Shown: positions 24,910 through 37,018 of the stretch, piece after piece
How the letters are laid out: every line of letters starts with the position of its first letter
Numbering within the stretch: the stretch's first letter is position 1
Assembly (NCBI GenBank): GCA_002007465.1
Contig: LNAC01000162.1
Coordinates: forward strand, 2,147,832 to 2,211,831
Direction of reading: 5' to 3'
DNA from: Ailurus styani
Taxonomy: Eukaryota; Chordata; Mammalia; Carnivora; Ailuridae
DNA: 64,000 nt
The notes under the pieces: model-generated
The model's input: the letters and a program-made list of their open reading frames with translations, nothing else
What the model was told of the DNA's origin: nothing
Databases searched by the model: none
Position numbers and translations under genes: made by a program

Positions 24910-25259
24910 ACTGCAGAAATAGGATATTTAAATCTGAATTAGCAAAAAAAATTTTCTAAATGAAAGAAAGTTTGGGTATTTCAAATTAAAGGACTCTTAC
25001 TGCTAGGTCTGATTACTTTAGTAAGATCTACTGTAAAAAAGGGTAATTTTTTAAATTAACATTGTATCTTTTGAAAAGTGAATATTAAGAACATAAAAAG
25101 ACTCATTAATAAATATAGGAGATTAATTTTCCGACTATAGTATTATTCATCTTTTAATTGTAAAGTAATGAAACCGAAGGCAATGAGCCACAGTGGAATT
25201 TGTCCTATTACATTATTTTATAGTTTTCTGTCTATCATAAATTTGCTTTTCCCATCACA
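24910..25259. other. unique sequence
   Basis: No feature recognised. Confidence 0.45.
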
Positions 25260-25710
25260 GCAGACCCTGATCAATTTTAAGAAAACTTTTATTAAGTAGA
25301 TGCCATAGAGAAAAGTATATAACTCAAAGTATAAAAATCTAAGAATTTTCACCAAAAGAATGTATCTATGCGTTAGCACATGGATCAAGAAACCCAAGCA
25401 TCCACACAAAGATTTTTCTCATGCTATCTCTTTATACCCACATCCACCTCATCTCTTCATCTGTTTCCATCACTGTAATTTTACTTCAAGAATGTTATAT
25501 AAATGCAATCATATAATTAAGGAGCATATAATCTTTGGGGATTGGTTTTTATCACCAAGCATTAATTCAAGTTGTTGCATGTCTTAATAGCTCACTCTTT
25601 TATATTGCTGAGTAGGATTCATGATATGGATGTGACACCATTGAACATTTCCCTGCTAAGGGACATTGTAGTTGCTTTGCAGTTTGGGCTATTACAAATA
25701 AATAGTTTTG
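25260..25710 (-). mobile_element. old L1 3' UTR
   Basis: 'aaaacttttattaagtagat', 'tttccatcactgtaatttta', 'ttatataaatgcaatcatat' and 'gctgagtaggattcatgata' follow an L1M 3' UTR in reverse complement. Confidence 0.65.
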
Positions 25711-26622
25711 GCTGTTACAGTGGTGGGGGGGAGTGGAGAAAGGAGCTTATCAGCAACCTGGAAATTCCTCTCACTTAGGTTTTTAGTTATTGCCACCTGA
25801 AAAAGTGTCACCACTAATGTCATTTCTAACACTATCAGCTTATGATTTATTGTAAATGTAGTAATAGTTTTCTTTTGTTTAATATTGAACTGTTTTATCT
25901 TTTTTTTTTTATCATGCTAAGTGTACTCTTTAATGCCCATCTATCCTTTCCCTTACCCCTCACCCACTCTGGTAACCATACTTTGTTGTAAGAGCCTGTT
26001 ACTTGGTTTGTATCTCTGGTTTTTTCCCCTGTGCTTGTCGGTTTCATTGCTTAAATTCCACATATGAATGGAAAGACATATGGTATTTGTCTTTCTCTGA
26101 CAGACTTACTTCATTAAGCATTATACTCTAGCTTTTTGCATGTTGTTACAAGTGGAAAGATTTCATTATTTTTATGGCTGAATAATATTCCATTGTATGT
26201 ATGTGATACCTTCAGTTTTCAGTTTTCTTTCCTTCTTTTTTTTTTTTTCTCCCAAGATTGCTTTGGCTCTTTGAGATCTTTTGTGGAGCCATACAAATTT
26301 TAGGATCATTTGTTCTAGTTCTGTGAAAAATGTTGTTGGTATTTTAGTAAAGATTGCATTAAGTTTGTAGATGGCTTTAGATAACATAGAGATTTTAACA
26401 GTATTCTTCCAACCCATGAATGTGGAATGTCTTCCCATTTCTTTGTGTCATCTTGAATTTCTTTCCTCATATACACATTTTTCACCTCTTTAGTTACATT
26501 TATTCCTAGATATTTTATTGTTTTTGATGCAATTGTAAATGGGATTGTTTAATTAATACCCCTTTCTTCTGCTTCATTATTAGTGTATAGGAATGCAACA
26601 GATTTCCGTACATTAATTTTTT

Positions 26623-26780
26623 GAACTAAAGATATTATTTATTTATTTGCCAGAGAGAGAGCACAAGCAGAGGGAGCTGCAGGCAGATTTAGAAGCAGGC
26701 TCCCCACTGAGCAAGAAGCCTCATGCAGGACTCAATACCAGGACCCTGAGCCAAAGGCAGACTCTTAACCCAGGTGTCCC
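26623..26780 (-). mobile_element. Can-SINE, diverged
   Basis: 'agatattatttatttatttg', 'agcaggctccccactgagca', and the head read backwards 'cttaacccaggtgtccc'. The head has lost part of its A-box region. Flanks tacattaatttttt and tacattgatttttg are a target duplication. It splits L1 ORF2. Confidence 0.85.
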
Positions 26781-27021
26781 AGTATACATTGATTTTTGTT
26801 TTATGTCCAGATATGTTCCCTCTGGACATACTTTGCAGAGAGTTTTTTATCAAGATGGATGTACTTTGTCAAATACATTTTTTTGCATCTATTAAAACGA
26901 TCATACGGTTGTCGTCCTTTCTCTTATTGATATGATTTATCATGTCAAATGTTTTGCATGTATTAAACTACCCTTGCATCCCAGAAACAAATTCCATTTC
27001 ATCATGGTATATGTCTTTTTT

Positions 27022-27193
27022 TTTTTTAAGATTTTATTTATTTATTTGAGAGAGAGAGTGAGAGAGAGAGCATGAGAGGAGAAGCAGACTCCCCACGGAG
27101 CTGGGAGCCCGATGTGGGACTCGATCCCAGGACTCTGGGATCATGACTCGAGCCAAAGGCAATCGCTTAACCAGCTGAGCCACCCAGGCACCC
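27022..27193 (-). mobile_element. Can-SINE
   Basis: It is flanked by perfect 16-bp direct repeats ggtatatgtctttttt (27006-27021 and 27194-27209). It has a poly-T tail, 'aagattttatttatttattt', a GA-rich middle, and the head 'ctgagccacccaggcaccc'. It interrupts L1 ORF2. Confidence 0.95.
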
Positions 27194-28604
27194 GGTATAT
27201 GTCTTTTTTAACTATATTTTTGGATTTCGTTTGCCAATATTTTGTTGAGGATTTTTGCATTTATATTCATAAGAGATATTGGCCTGTAGTTCTCTTGTTT
27301 TGTGGTGACTTTATCTAGTTTTGGTATCAGAATGATACCAGCCTCAGAATGAATTTGGAAGTTTTCCTTCCTCTTGCATTTTTTGAAATAGTTTGAGAAC
27401 AGTTATTAACTCTTCTTGCAAGGTTTGAAAGGATTTGCCTGTGAAGCTGTCTGGTCCTTGACTTTTGTTTTGGGGGATTTTTTTGATAACTGATTTAATT
27501 TTATTGCTGGTGATTGGTCTGCCAACAGAAAATATTTTCTGTTTCTTCCTGCTTTAGTTCGGTAGGTTATATGTTTCTAGGAATTTATCCATTTCTTCTA
27601 AGTTGTACAATTTGTCAGCATAAAGATTTTCATAATACTCTGTTACAATTGTTCGTATTTCTGTCCTATTGGTAGTTTTTTCTCCTCTTTGATTAGTAGT
27701 TTTGTTTATTTGGGTTCCCTCTCTCTCTCTAAAGGAGTCTTGCTAGAGGTTTATCAATTACACTGATCTTTTCAGAGACCTAGCTCCTGGTTTCATTAAT
27801 CTGTTTTACTGGTTTTTTTAGTTCATTTTAGATCACTTATTTCTGCTCTAATCTTTATTATTCCTTTTGCTGGTTTTGGGTTTTGTTTTTCTTTTTCGGG
27901 CTCCTTTAGGTGTAAGGTTGGGTTGCATGAGATTTTTCTTCTTGAGGTAGGCCTATGTTGCTATTAACTTTCCTCTTAAACCACTTTTGCTGCATCCCAA
28001 AGATTTTGGACCATCGTGGTTTCATTTTCATTTGTTTTCATGTAACTGTTGATTTCTTCTTTGATTTCTTGGTTGACCCAGAATATTATACTTTCAAGAT
28101 TCCTTCAGGACAGTGCTTATAGTAGTAGTTTATATATTCTCATAAATTTATAATCTATTGTATGAATATATCAAAATTTATCCATTCTACTCTTAGTGCA
28201 CATGAGTGTTTCAGTATTTTTTCATTTTTAACTATTATGGATGGTCCTGTTGTGAACATTCTGGGTCATGTTTTACAGCTGAGTGTGAAATATCTAGGTC
28301 ATAGGGCATGCATAAGTTTAATTTTAGATATTTATTATTATTTTTACAATGTTTACCTTCCCCACAAGCAGATATTTGGAATTGTTCCACATCCTTCCCG
28401 GCATTTGATATTATCTTTGTTATTCTTGATCGGTCTTGCTAGAGGATAAAAATTACATTAATTAATTATATTAATATTTTCAAAGAACAAATTTTTATGT
28501 TAATTTTCTCTATTTTTCCTATTTTTATTAATTTCTAGTTTTATTTTTAATACAATCATTTTAAATTATAAATTTATCTCTAAATTCTTTTCTAAAGCGC
28601 ACAA

Positions 28605-28905
28605 CTTTAAGTTCTTATTTAAGTTCCAGTTAACACACAGTGTAATGTCAGTTTTACGTGTAGAATATAATGATTCATCACTTACGTACAACATCCAGTG
28701 CTCATCACAAGTGCAGTCCTTAATTTCCAACACCTGTTTCATCCATCCCCCCCTACCTGTGTCCCTTCTGGTAGCCATCAGTTTGTTCTCCATAGTTAAG
28801 AGTCTGTTTCTTGGTTTGCCTCTCTTTTCTCCCCTATGATCATTTCTTTTGTTTCTTAAATTCCACATATGAATGAAATCATATGATATTTGTCTTTCTC
28901 TAACT
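28605..28905 (-). mobile_element. carnivore L1 3' end, 5'-truncated
   Basis: 'aagttccagttaacacacag', 'tccagtgctcatcacaagtg', 'ttgttctccatagttaagag' and 'ttccacatatgaatgaaatc' are the carnivore L1 3' UTR in reverse complement. It is inserted in older L1 sequence; target duplications were not identified. Confidence 0.85.
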
Positions 28906-29795
28906 TATTTAATGATAAGTTATTATTGATCACTTAATCTTTGTGATCTGAGATATCTGTATGAAAGCAATGTTTTTAATACATTGAGAGATTTTGGCCT
29001 ACCATTTATGTTTTGATGAAAATCCTATGTGTACTTGTAAAGTATTTTGCAGATGTTGGTTTTAGTGTACTAAATTTAGTGTACTAAAAAATATCAATTA
29101 GGTCTAGTTGGTTGATAGTTGTTCAAATTTTGTATGTTCTTAATTATGCATATTCTATCTGTTACTGAGAAAGTACTGCCAAAATCTCCAACTATGACTG
29201 TGGATTTTCTGTTCCTTCTTTTGTTTCTCTCAGTTTTTGCTTTATGCTTTTTGAAGGTCTTCTTTTAGGTGCATACTATTTAGATCTATATCTTTTGATA
29301 AATTGGCTTTTAATCATTAGTCTGATATGTCTTAAAATAGAAACATTCAGTCCATTATATTAATGTGATTATGATTCAGAATAAGACTACTAGCCTGCTA
29401 TTTTTTCTATTTTTTCCATATATGTTTTTTCTTGTGCTCTTAAATTCCTAAACTGTTTCTATTAACATTATCTTTTTTTTTATTTCATCTATTGTCTACA
29501 GCAGTACCTATGTGTATTGTTCTTTTAGTGGGTTGTGCTAGTGATTACCATATCAATTCTAGGATGTTCTACTTAGAGTTAATATTAGGCTACATATAAA
29601 ATGAAGGGGCCTATAAAAATAAACTATTTTAACCTCATTTTTTGTTAGTGTCAAATATTTTTACTTAGACTATTGTGAGATTCATAATATATGTCTAAGA
29701 TTGCTTTAAACAGTCAGTTGTTCATTGAAGAACTTAAAAGGGAAAAATAAATGATATCCTTTTATAGTCACCTATTTACCATGTTTGTTATTCTT

Positions 29796-29912
29796 TTTTT
29801 TTTTTTTTAAGTTTATTTGTTTAAGCAATCTCTCTACCCAATGTGGGGCTCGAACTCATGACCTGAAGATGAAGAGCTGCCTGCTCTACTGACTGAGCCA
29901 GCCAGGCACTAC
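29796..29912 (-). mobile_element. short Can-SINE variant
   Basis: Poly-T, 'aagtttatttgtttaagca', then 'aatgtggggctcgaactcat' and the head 'ctgactgagccagccaggca'. It is 117 bp, shorter than the usual about 190 bp. The flanks ccatgtttgttattctt and ccatgtttgttgttctt are a 17-bp target duplication with one change. Confidence 0.9.
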
Positions 29913-30886
29913 CCATGTTTGTTGTTCTTAATTCCCTTCTGTACATCTGAGTTGGAATCTAGTATCATTTCTCTTCAGCCTGATGAACTTTCTTTTGTAT
30001 GTCTTACAGTGTATGTCTATCAGCAGTGGATTATATCAGTTTGCATCCTCATTTTTGAAGCATCTTCTTGCTGCTGCCGAATTCTGAGTAGAAATATCTT
30101 ATTTTCTTTCAGCACTCAAACTGTATTACCTGTTTGTCTTATGGCTTGCATTTTTTTTCTAAAAAGAATTAATGTTTATATCTAGAGTTGGTTCTCTGTA
30201 CATTATATGATTTTTCTCTGATGGTTTTACAGTTTTCCTTTATCTTTAGGCTTTCAATGGTTGAACAGTCTGTATCTATGATTCTTCATTCCTGGGGTTT
30301 ACTTCTTATGTTTGTAGGATGTTTTACTCAACATTGGGAACTTTCTGGAAAATATTGTTTTATGAAATATTTATTTTGCCTTGTTCTGTCTTCCCCCTCT
30401 GAAACTCTGAGTAGCATTTGTTAAAACATTTTACTATATTGCTCATGCCTTGTATACGTTTTCTGAATATTCTTGTTTTTTTGTTTCAGTTTGGATATTT
30501 TCTATCAATCTATCTTCTAGTTGTCAAATCCACTCTTCATATGCCAGTCATTTTCTAATTTCATATATTTGTTTTCTCATTACGTAACATCCATATTGTG
30601 TTCCTAAATCCAGTATTTTTATTGAGGTATAATTTACATACAGTGAAACACACAGATCTTAATATACAGTAAAATCAACTTTGAAAAATCTACACATCCA
30701 TGTAAACCACAAGATAAAGACTATTATCATCTTTTATGCCCTTTGCTGTGCATCTGTTTTGACATGGAATAAGATAGGGAATTTCTGTTTATTTTTTTAG
30801 ATGTAGCTCCCTTGTGAAATTCTCTTACTTTTCCTGTATATTGTCCATTTTGCTTCAATGGAGTTTATTAAAATTCTTGTCTGCTT

Positions 30887-31075
30887 GGGGTGTCTGGGTG
30901 GCTCAGTTGGTTAAGTGTCTGCCTTCGGCTCAGGTCATAATCCCAGGGTCCTGGGACTGAGCCCTGCATCTGGCTCCCTACTTAGAGGTGAGCCTGCTTC
31001 TCCCTCTTCCTCTGTCTGCCACTCTGCCTACCTGTGCTCACTCTCTGTCAAATAAATAAGTAAAATCTTTTAAAA
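30887..31075 (+). mobile_element. Can-SINE
   Basis: 'ggggtgtctgggtggctcag' head, C/T-rich body, 'caaataaataagtaaaatct' tail. Flanks repeat aaattcttgtct (30871-30882 and 31076-31087). Confidence 0.95.
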
Positions 31076-31130
31076 AATTCTTGTCTCCCATATCTGTATA
31101 TGGATTACCTATAGTCTGGTGTTTTGTTTT

Positions 31131-31332
31131 GTTTTTTTTTTAAGATTTATTTATTTATTTTAGAGAGACAGCATGAGTGGAGGGAGGGCCAGAGGGAGAG
31201 AGAGAATTTTAAGGAGACTCTGCACTAAGCACAGTGCTGATGAAGAGCTTGATCTCAGGACCATGAGATCTGGACCTGAGCTGAGATCAAGAGTCAGATG
31301 TTTAACTGACTGCATCACCCAGATGCCCCATT
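31131..31332 (-). mobile_element. Can-SINE, older
   Basis: Poly-T, 'taagatttatttatttattt', GA-rich body, and the head read backwards 'ctgcatcacccagatgcccc'. Flanks ctatagtctggttt and ctacagtctgtttt are a diverged target duplication. Confidence 0.9.
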
Positions 31333-31840
31333 CTACAGTCTGTTTTACACTTTTTTGTCTTTGGTCCTGTCTTTGACAACCAACTAATTTTTGATTGATG
31401 ACAGATATATGTTGTATATTAGAAAAAGTTTTAGAGGTTCCAGATGATTTAAAGAAAATATTGCTAGAGAGTATCTGTCCTTTTCCATGCTAAGGAGATA
31501 GAGACTGATTACCTTAATCCAGCTAGAGGCAGAACTGATTTAAGACTGGCTTGTAGTTTTGGTAAAGCTCAAATTAGTCATGGTTTAAAATAGTTTGAAA
31601 AACATAGCTCTGTAGGCCTTTCAACTAAAATCTTTGTGTGTTCCCTGAAAAATCCTTAATTTCTGGAATTACAAGATTGCCAAAAGCTCAATATTTTTTC
31701 TTTCTAGAGTATGTCCACTTAGTTTTCAGCCTTCCTACACAATTCCACAAATGTCTTCAGGAGGAAAAATGTCCATGAGTTGAGACCCTCATAGCTCCAA
31801 TTTTATCTTTAGTCTCATTAGAATGCCCATATTAATTTGG

Positions 31841-32305
31841 CCTTTGTCCTCCAGAAGTTATCCACTGTTGAAATTTTAATATGCAGATATAAAAACTATT
31901 TTAACTACTGTAAGTTAATATAATACTGTAAGTTATTAGGCAAAAAAAATTATACAGGTGAATAGCAGGATAACAATACAGTTTCAGTCTCAGCAGTATA
32001 AATTCTTGACAACTAGCTTTCTGAGATATGAATTATGAGTATAGAATTATATATACACTTAAATTTTCTTTGAAGATATATGAAAAATGATATGCAAAGT
32101 CCAGAAAAATATATGTGAATGTGTACCAGCTCTGAGATTAAACTTGAGGGCTACTCCAGCTGAATGAATGGAAGGTAAGAATGAAATGCTAAGACAACAG
32201 TATTCTGAAAAGATTAATGAGCAATAAAGCTGTTGCAACATATCATTGTACACAGTGTTTTAATAATAGAGGTGTAAAGGTAAAAGTGATAGTTAAGAGA
32301 TCAAT
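31841..32305. other. unique sequence
   Basis: Only a small local duplication, 'tactgtaagttaatataa' / 'tactgtaagttattagg', near 31905-31940. Confidence 0.45.
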
Positions 32306-32488
32306 ATTTTTAAATATTTTAACTTTTAATTTAAATTCTAGTTAACATATAGTGTAATATTAGTTTTATGTGTATAATTTAGTGATTCAGCACTTACATG
32401 CAACATCCAGTCCTCATCACAAGTGCACTCCTTAATCCCCATCACCTGTTTTACCCATTCCTCACCCACCTTGTAACCATCAATTTGC
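32306..32488 (-). mobile_element. 5'-truncated L1 3' end
   Basis: About 183 bp of L1 3' end ('ctagttaacatatagtgtaa', 'tcatcacaagtgcactcctt', 'accatcaatttgc') between taagagatcaat (32294-32305) and taagtgatcaat (32489-32500), a target duplication with one change. Confidence 0.88.
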
Positions 32489-32500
32489 TAAGTGATCAAT

Positions 32501-33040
32501 TTTTAAATCAAAGGCATATTACAGGGAAAATTTTCATAATATCAAAACACAATTACATAACAAAAAGGATATGGAAGTGAAGGGGAGGGTGTAAATTGTG
32601 CTTAACATCCTGTTTCCTGAAGAGAAAACAAAAGGCTTAAAATGTATTGAATATGCACAGAGATAAAAAATAAAGGCAGTCATTACCATTAGAATTAAAA
32701 ACAAGACCAATATGCTGCCAATGCTGCCACTGTTCCTGCTGCTGTTTTTTATTATTATTAAGATTTCTTTTGGGGGAAAAAAAAAAGGTTTCTTTTGGAA
32801 ATCTTCGTTTATCCTATTAAGGACAAAAACAAAATTGTCTCTAATTGTCAGAAACAATAAAGTATTAATTTATTTTGTTGATCTATTATTTTTTAAATGA
32901 GAATCAACTGAAAAATTACTGGAAATGATAAGTACAAACCGATAAAAGATTTTTTAAACATACAGAAACGTGCAAATTAATAGCTTTGTAGCATATACCA
33001 GAAATAAGCCAACACCATTAATTGGAGGAAAAGGCTAAGC
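32501..33040. other. unique sequence
   Basis: It includes a short local repeat of 'aagatttcttttggggg' / 'ggtttcttttgg' around an A-run at 32778-32787. The two overlapping open frames here (up to 107 codons) have no recognisable product. Confidence 0.45.
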
Positions 33041-34560
33041 ATTACAGAAAAAAACAACAACCATAAAACAGTTAAAAATGAACTTTATAATAAATGTAAC
33101 AGAACCATTTGTTAAATATATACATTTATAAAAGGCTTTTATAGAAAATATAGGTAGAGCCCTACCATTATACTGAAAAAGTTGTATGAAGTCAATATTG
33201 TGAAAATAAATCAGTTCATGATTGATGATTCCATATGGCCAATTCAATATAAGGATTTGTTGTATAGCTTGACAAGTTGATTTAAAGTTCATCTGTCATT
33301 TATCAAAACTATCCAAATGAAAGTCTAATTAAAGAAATCAATAAAGTATCAATAAAGCTACAGTTTAAAATAACAACAAACTCTACACAAAACAAAACAC
33401 AAAAATCAGAAGATTTTAGTATAAGAATACAATGTGAAAATGAAAAAGAATGTCAAAAACAGCATGCATAGTTGATAATCTGGTGTATAGGAAAGACAGC
33501 ATTTTGAATCCTTTGGGAAATGTTAGCATTCTCCAAAGTATGATTTATGTAACAGCAAAAGAAAACAAGATTATTTTGTGTTTTGGAGAATAATATACAT
33601 TTTTTGAGAATAACATAAATTTTAAAAACCATTTGTTATTTTAACTGATAGAAGAAATTTATATAACAAGTGCCTCAACTCACCTACCCCCCCAAAATCA
33701 TAAGCATTATAATTTAACAAATGGATATGTTAAGGAAATTAAGTTAAAGCTGATTTAAATAAACTACTATGTAAATGACATACAGATATATTAAAATGGT
33801 GAAAATATCTACAATGATGTTTTAAAATACTTGTAATATTTATTAAAGATGCTATAATGTCCATTTGAAGAAAATTTTAGTTAGGTACATGACTCAGGAT
33901 GTATAAAATAAATTCTAGAAGCAATAAATCTCAAAATACTAATAATATACTACAAACTAATAAAAAATACAGGAGAGTCTTTTCATAGTCTTGGGAAAAG
34001 ATAATTTTTTTAAGAGTGATTTGAAACTCATTAGCTATATAGAAAAAAAAATATTGCCAGGTTTTACTCCAAAAACATTTAAATATATCATCTGAAAAAA
34101 AAATATCATGAGCATGGTCAAAAGATAAATATAAAACTGGGATAAAATAATTATCACATGTAAACAGAAGAATGATTAGTTGCCATGCTATTTAAAGAGT
34201 CCTATAAATGAAGACACAGATAATTAACCAAATAGAAATATGGACAAAGGCTACAAAAAATTTATTCACAAAAAATGCAAATAATAAGCATACAAAAAGT
34301 ATCATGCCACACAAATGACAAAAATGCAAACCAAAATGATAAGATACTATTTCACTAATAATATTAGAAAACATTACATTCTTAACAAAACACAATGTTA
34401 GGAATAATGTGGAAACATGTTTTAATACAACGTTAATAGGTCAGATTATTATATACAAAAGATCTTAAATTCATATATAAAATTGTTTCTAGAATGGTTG
34501 TACAAACCCAGGGATTTAACCTTTTACTTCATCAGGGTACTTCTGAAAATGAGATTTTTT
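33041..34560 (+). mobile_element. old L1 ORF2, sense strand
   Basis: Sense ORF2 landmarks are 'agtcaatattgtgaaaataa', 'acaagttgatttaaagttca', 'atggacaaaggctacaaaaa' and 'aaaatgataagatactattt'. It is AT-rich and heavily eroded, with stop codons in all frames. Confidence 0.65.
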
Positions 34561-34761
34561 TTTTCAATTAAAATGTTAAAGCAACAATAGCAGATATCAG
34601 GTCTGGTTTCCCATCAAAGAAATTTTTCCATCATTTATCATTAAGTATGATGTTACTTGTAGTTTTTTTATACATGCTCTTTATCAAGTTGGGTAAGTTC
34701 CCTTCTGTTCCTAACTTGAGTGTATTTATAATGGAATGGTGGTATATTTTTTCAAGCACTC

Positions 34762-35142
34762 CTTTTTTTTTTTTTTTTCTTTTTCCGGTGATCCAAGATT
34801 CATTGTTTATGCACCACACCCAGTGCTCCATGCAATACGTGCCCTCCTCAATACCCACCGCTAGGTTCACCCATCCCTCTCCCCCCCTCCCCTCCATAAT
34901 CTTCAGTTTGTTTCTCAGAGTCCACAGTCTCTCATGGTTCGTCTCCCCTTCTGATTTACCCCAATTCACTTTTCCTTTGCTTCTCAGAGTCCTCCATCTT
35001 ATTCCTTATGTTCCACAAGTAAGTGAAACCATATGATAATTGACTTTCTCTGCTTGATTTATTCAAGCATATTTCACTCAGCATAATCTTCTCCAGTCCC
35101 GTCCATGTTGATACAAACATTGGGTATTCATCCTTTCTGATG
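34762..35142 (-). mobile_element. carnivore L1 3' end, 5'-truncated
   Basis: Poly-T tail, then 'gattcattgtttatgcacca', 'cagtgctccatgcaatacgt', 'tcagtttgtttctcagagtc' and 'gtgaaaccatatgataattg'. Flanks tcaagcactc at 34752-34761 and 35143-35152 are a 10-bp target duplication. Open frames of 112 and 129 codons on opposite strands lie inside and are accidental, because 3' UTR is non-coding. Confidence 0.93.
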
Positions 35143-35635
35143 TCAAGCACTCTCTGTATCAATTGATATGACAGTTTTTACTTCTTTTATTCTATTAATA
35201 TGGTAAATTACATTGAATGTTTTTCATATGTTGAGTTAACCTTGAAAATTGGAATAAATCCCAGAAGGTCATAGTGTCTAATCCTTTTAATATGCTGTGG
35301 GATTCAGTTCACTCTTGTTTTAGGGATTTTTATATCAGTATTCATAAGGGATATTCATCTGTTATAGATGTTATTTTTCCTAACTTCTTCTGAGATTTCT
35401 TCTTTAACCTATTCGTTACTCTGGAGTGTGTTATTGGAATGAATAATGTCCGCCCCCCAAAAGTTGAAATCCTAACATCCATTATCTCAGAATATGACCT
35501 TATTAGGAAATAGAATTGTTACAGAGGTTATTAATTAAATTAAAATAAGATCCTAGAGGAATAAGGGTGGGCTCCTAGTTTAAGACGACCAGTATCTTTA
35601 TGACAAGACAGTCATGTGAAAACAGACTCATCAGG

Positions 35636-35843
35636 GGGCACCTGGTTGGCTCAGTCGGTTAAGCATCCTAGATTTCAGCTCAGGTTATGATCTTGGGGTC
35701 ATCAGATGGAGCCCTGGTCAGGCTCTGTGCTCAGCAGGGAGTCAGCTTGGAATTCTCTCTCCCTCTCTCTTTGCCCCTTTTCCCTTCATTCTCTCTTTCT
35801 CTCCCTCAAATAAATAGTCTTAAAACAACAACAACAACAAAAC
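35636..35843 (+). mobile_element. Can-SINE (first of a tandem pair)
   Basis: It begins gggcacctggttggctcagt. Its tail runs 'caaataaatagtcttaaaac' into a caa repeat. It shares the target duplication with the next SINE, so only one pair of flanks is seen: agactcatcagg (35624-35635) and agactcataagg (36066-36077). Confidence 0.88.
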
Positions 35844-36065
35844 CAGGGGCAACTGGGTGGATCATTTGGTTAAACATCTGCCTTCAGCTCAGGGCAGGAT
35901 TCCAGGGTCCTGGGATCCAGCCCAGAGTAGGGCTCCCTGCTCAGTGCCGGGTCTGCTTCTCCCTCTCCCTCTGCCACTCCCCCTGCTTGTACACTCACTT
36001 TCTCTTGCTAAAAACAAGCACATAAAATCTTTAAAAAAACCAGAACAAACACAAAAAACCCAAAA
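35844..36065 (+). mobile_element. Can-SINE (second of a tandem pair)
   Basis: 'aggggcaactgggtggatca' head, 'gggtcctgggatccagcc' body, 'aagcacataaaatcttt' tail and an extended A/C-rich end. It most likely inserted into the tail of the first SINE. Confidence 0.85.
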
Positions 36066-36335
36066 AGACTCATAAGGACAATGCGTCATAACAATAAAGC
36101 ATTGATTAGGAATATGTAGCTACAATTCAAGGAACATCAAAGATTGCCAGAAAATGGTCATTAATTAGGGAGAGTCAAGGAAGGATTCCCCTGCTGGTTT
36201 CATGGGGAGTATTGCCTGCCAACACCTCGATTTCAGACTTCTAGTCTCTACACTGTGACACAATAAACTTCTATTGTTTTAAGTTTGTGACACTCTTGTT
36301 ACAGCAGCTCTAAAAACTAATACAGAGTGTGTTCA

Positions 36336-37018
36336 TTTATTTTTATAACTTCATTGAGGAAAAATTGATAAATATAACTGTACATATTTAAAGTGCAGTG
36401 TGATGATTTGATAGGCATATACATTATAAGATAATTAGGATCAAAATAATTAATACATCCATGCCCTCACACAGTTAACTCGTGTGTGTGTGTGTGTGTG
36501 TGAATGCTTGCCTGTATGTGTGTAAGAACACTTAATGGTCTACTCTCAGCAACTTTCTAGTATACAATACTGTATTTTTAACTGTAATCATTCTGTACAT
36601 TAGATCATCAGGACTTATTCTCATAAATGAAAGTTTGTACCCTTTCCCTATATTTCCCCATTTCCTCTTCCCCTCAGCTCCTGGCAACCATTATTCCATT
36701 TTCTGTTTCTGTGAAATTGGTTATTAATATTTATTATTATTTTTATTATTTCACAAACAGTATTTGTCTTTGGCTTAATTTACTTACTATAACATCCTCC
36801 AGGTTCACCCATGTCATCTCAAATTTCTTCTTTTCCTTATAGCTAATATTCCATTTCATATATAGACCACATTTTCTTTCTTCATTCATTGAAGGACAAT
36901 TTGGCTTTTTCCATATCATGGCTATAATTCACATATGCTAATGAACATAGTGTAGATACCTGTTAGTCTGATTTCCTTTACTTTGGATACACACCCAGCA
37001 GTAGGATTGTTGGATCGT
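36336..37018 (-). mobile_element. L1MA/B-type 3' end
   Basis: 'taaagtgcagtgtgatgatt', 'tctcagcaactttctagtat', 'ctcagctcctggcaaccatt', 'tccaggttcacccatgtca' and 'tacacacccagcagtaggat' are an older L1 3' UTR read backwards. It sits between the LTR and the resumed host ORF2. Confidence 0.8.
36482..36503 (+). repeat. (TG)n microsatellite
   Basis: Eleven or so TG units inside an L1 3' end. Confidence 0.9.

Larger units (their letters stand above)
25890..28105 (-). mobile_element. carnivore L1 3' end and ORF2, antisense, with two SINE insertions
   Basis: The left part is the 3' end ('aattccacatatgaatggaa', 'ggctgaataatattccattg'). From 26230 the sequence is antisense ORF2. An open piece at 26172-26438 on the minus strand has the ORF2 landmarks [14 protein letters not shown] and [17 protein letters not shown]2 continues between and after the inserted SINEs at 26623 and 27022 to 28105 ('gatttcttggttgacccaga'). 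The 3' end and ORF2 parts are joined by an internal deletion near 26205. It is not intact. Confidence 0.85.
28106..31840 (-). mobile_element. mosaic of old L1 sequence, antisense
   Basis: Several L1M segments in one orientation: 3' part (28120-28450, 'tttttaactattatggatgg'), ORF2 region (28906-29700, 'ggattttctgttccttct'), a region near 29920-30600 ('gaatctagtatcatttctc', 'gcatcctcatttttgaagca'), a 3'-UTR fragment (30615-30745, 'tttattgaggtataatttac') and 5'/ORF1-like sequence to about 31840 ('gacagatatatgttgtatat'). Boundaries between separate elements are not certain. Three SINEs and one young L1 end are inserted. Confidence 0.7.
35429..36324 (+). mobile_element. MaLR-type solo LTR carrying two Can-SINEs
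   Basis: It starts tgttattggaatgaataatg and ends aaaaactaatac + a, with 'atttcagacttctagtctct' and the 3' block 'caataaacttctattgtttt' near the end. The ends are flanked by a perfect 5-bp repeat, gagtg (35424-35428 and 36325-36329), as expected for ERVL-MaLR. Without the SINEs the LTR is about 470 bp. No internal retroviral region is present. Confidence 0.88.

Noticed and set aside
34631..35036. Open frames of 112 and 129 codons on opposite strands
   Set aside because: They lie in an L1 3' UTR and its poly-T tail, which are non-coding; both strands open by chance.
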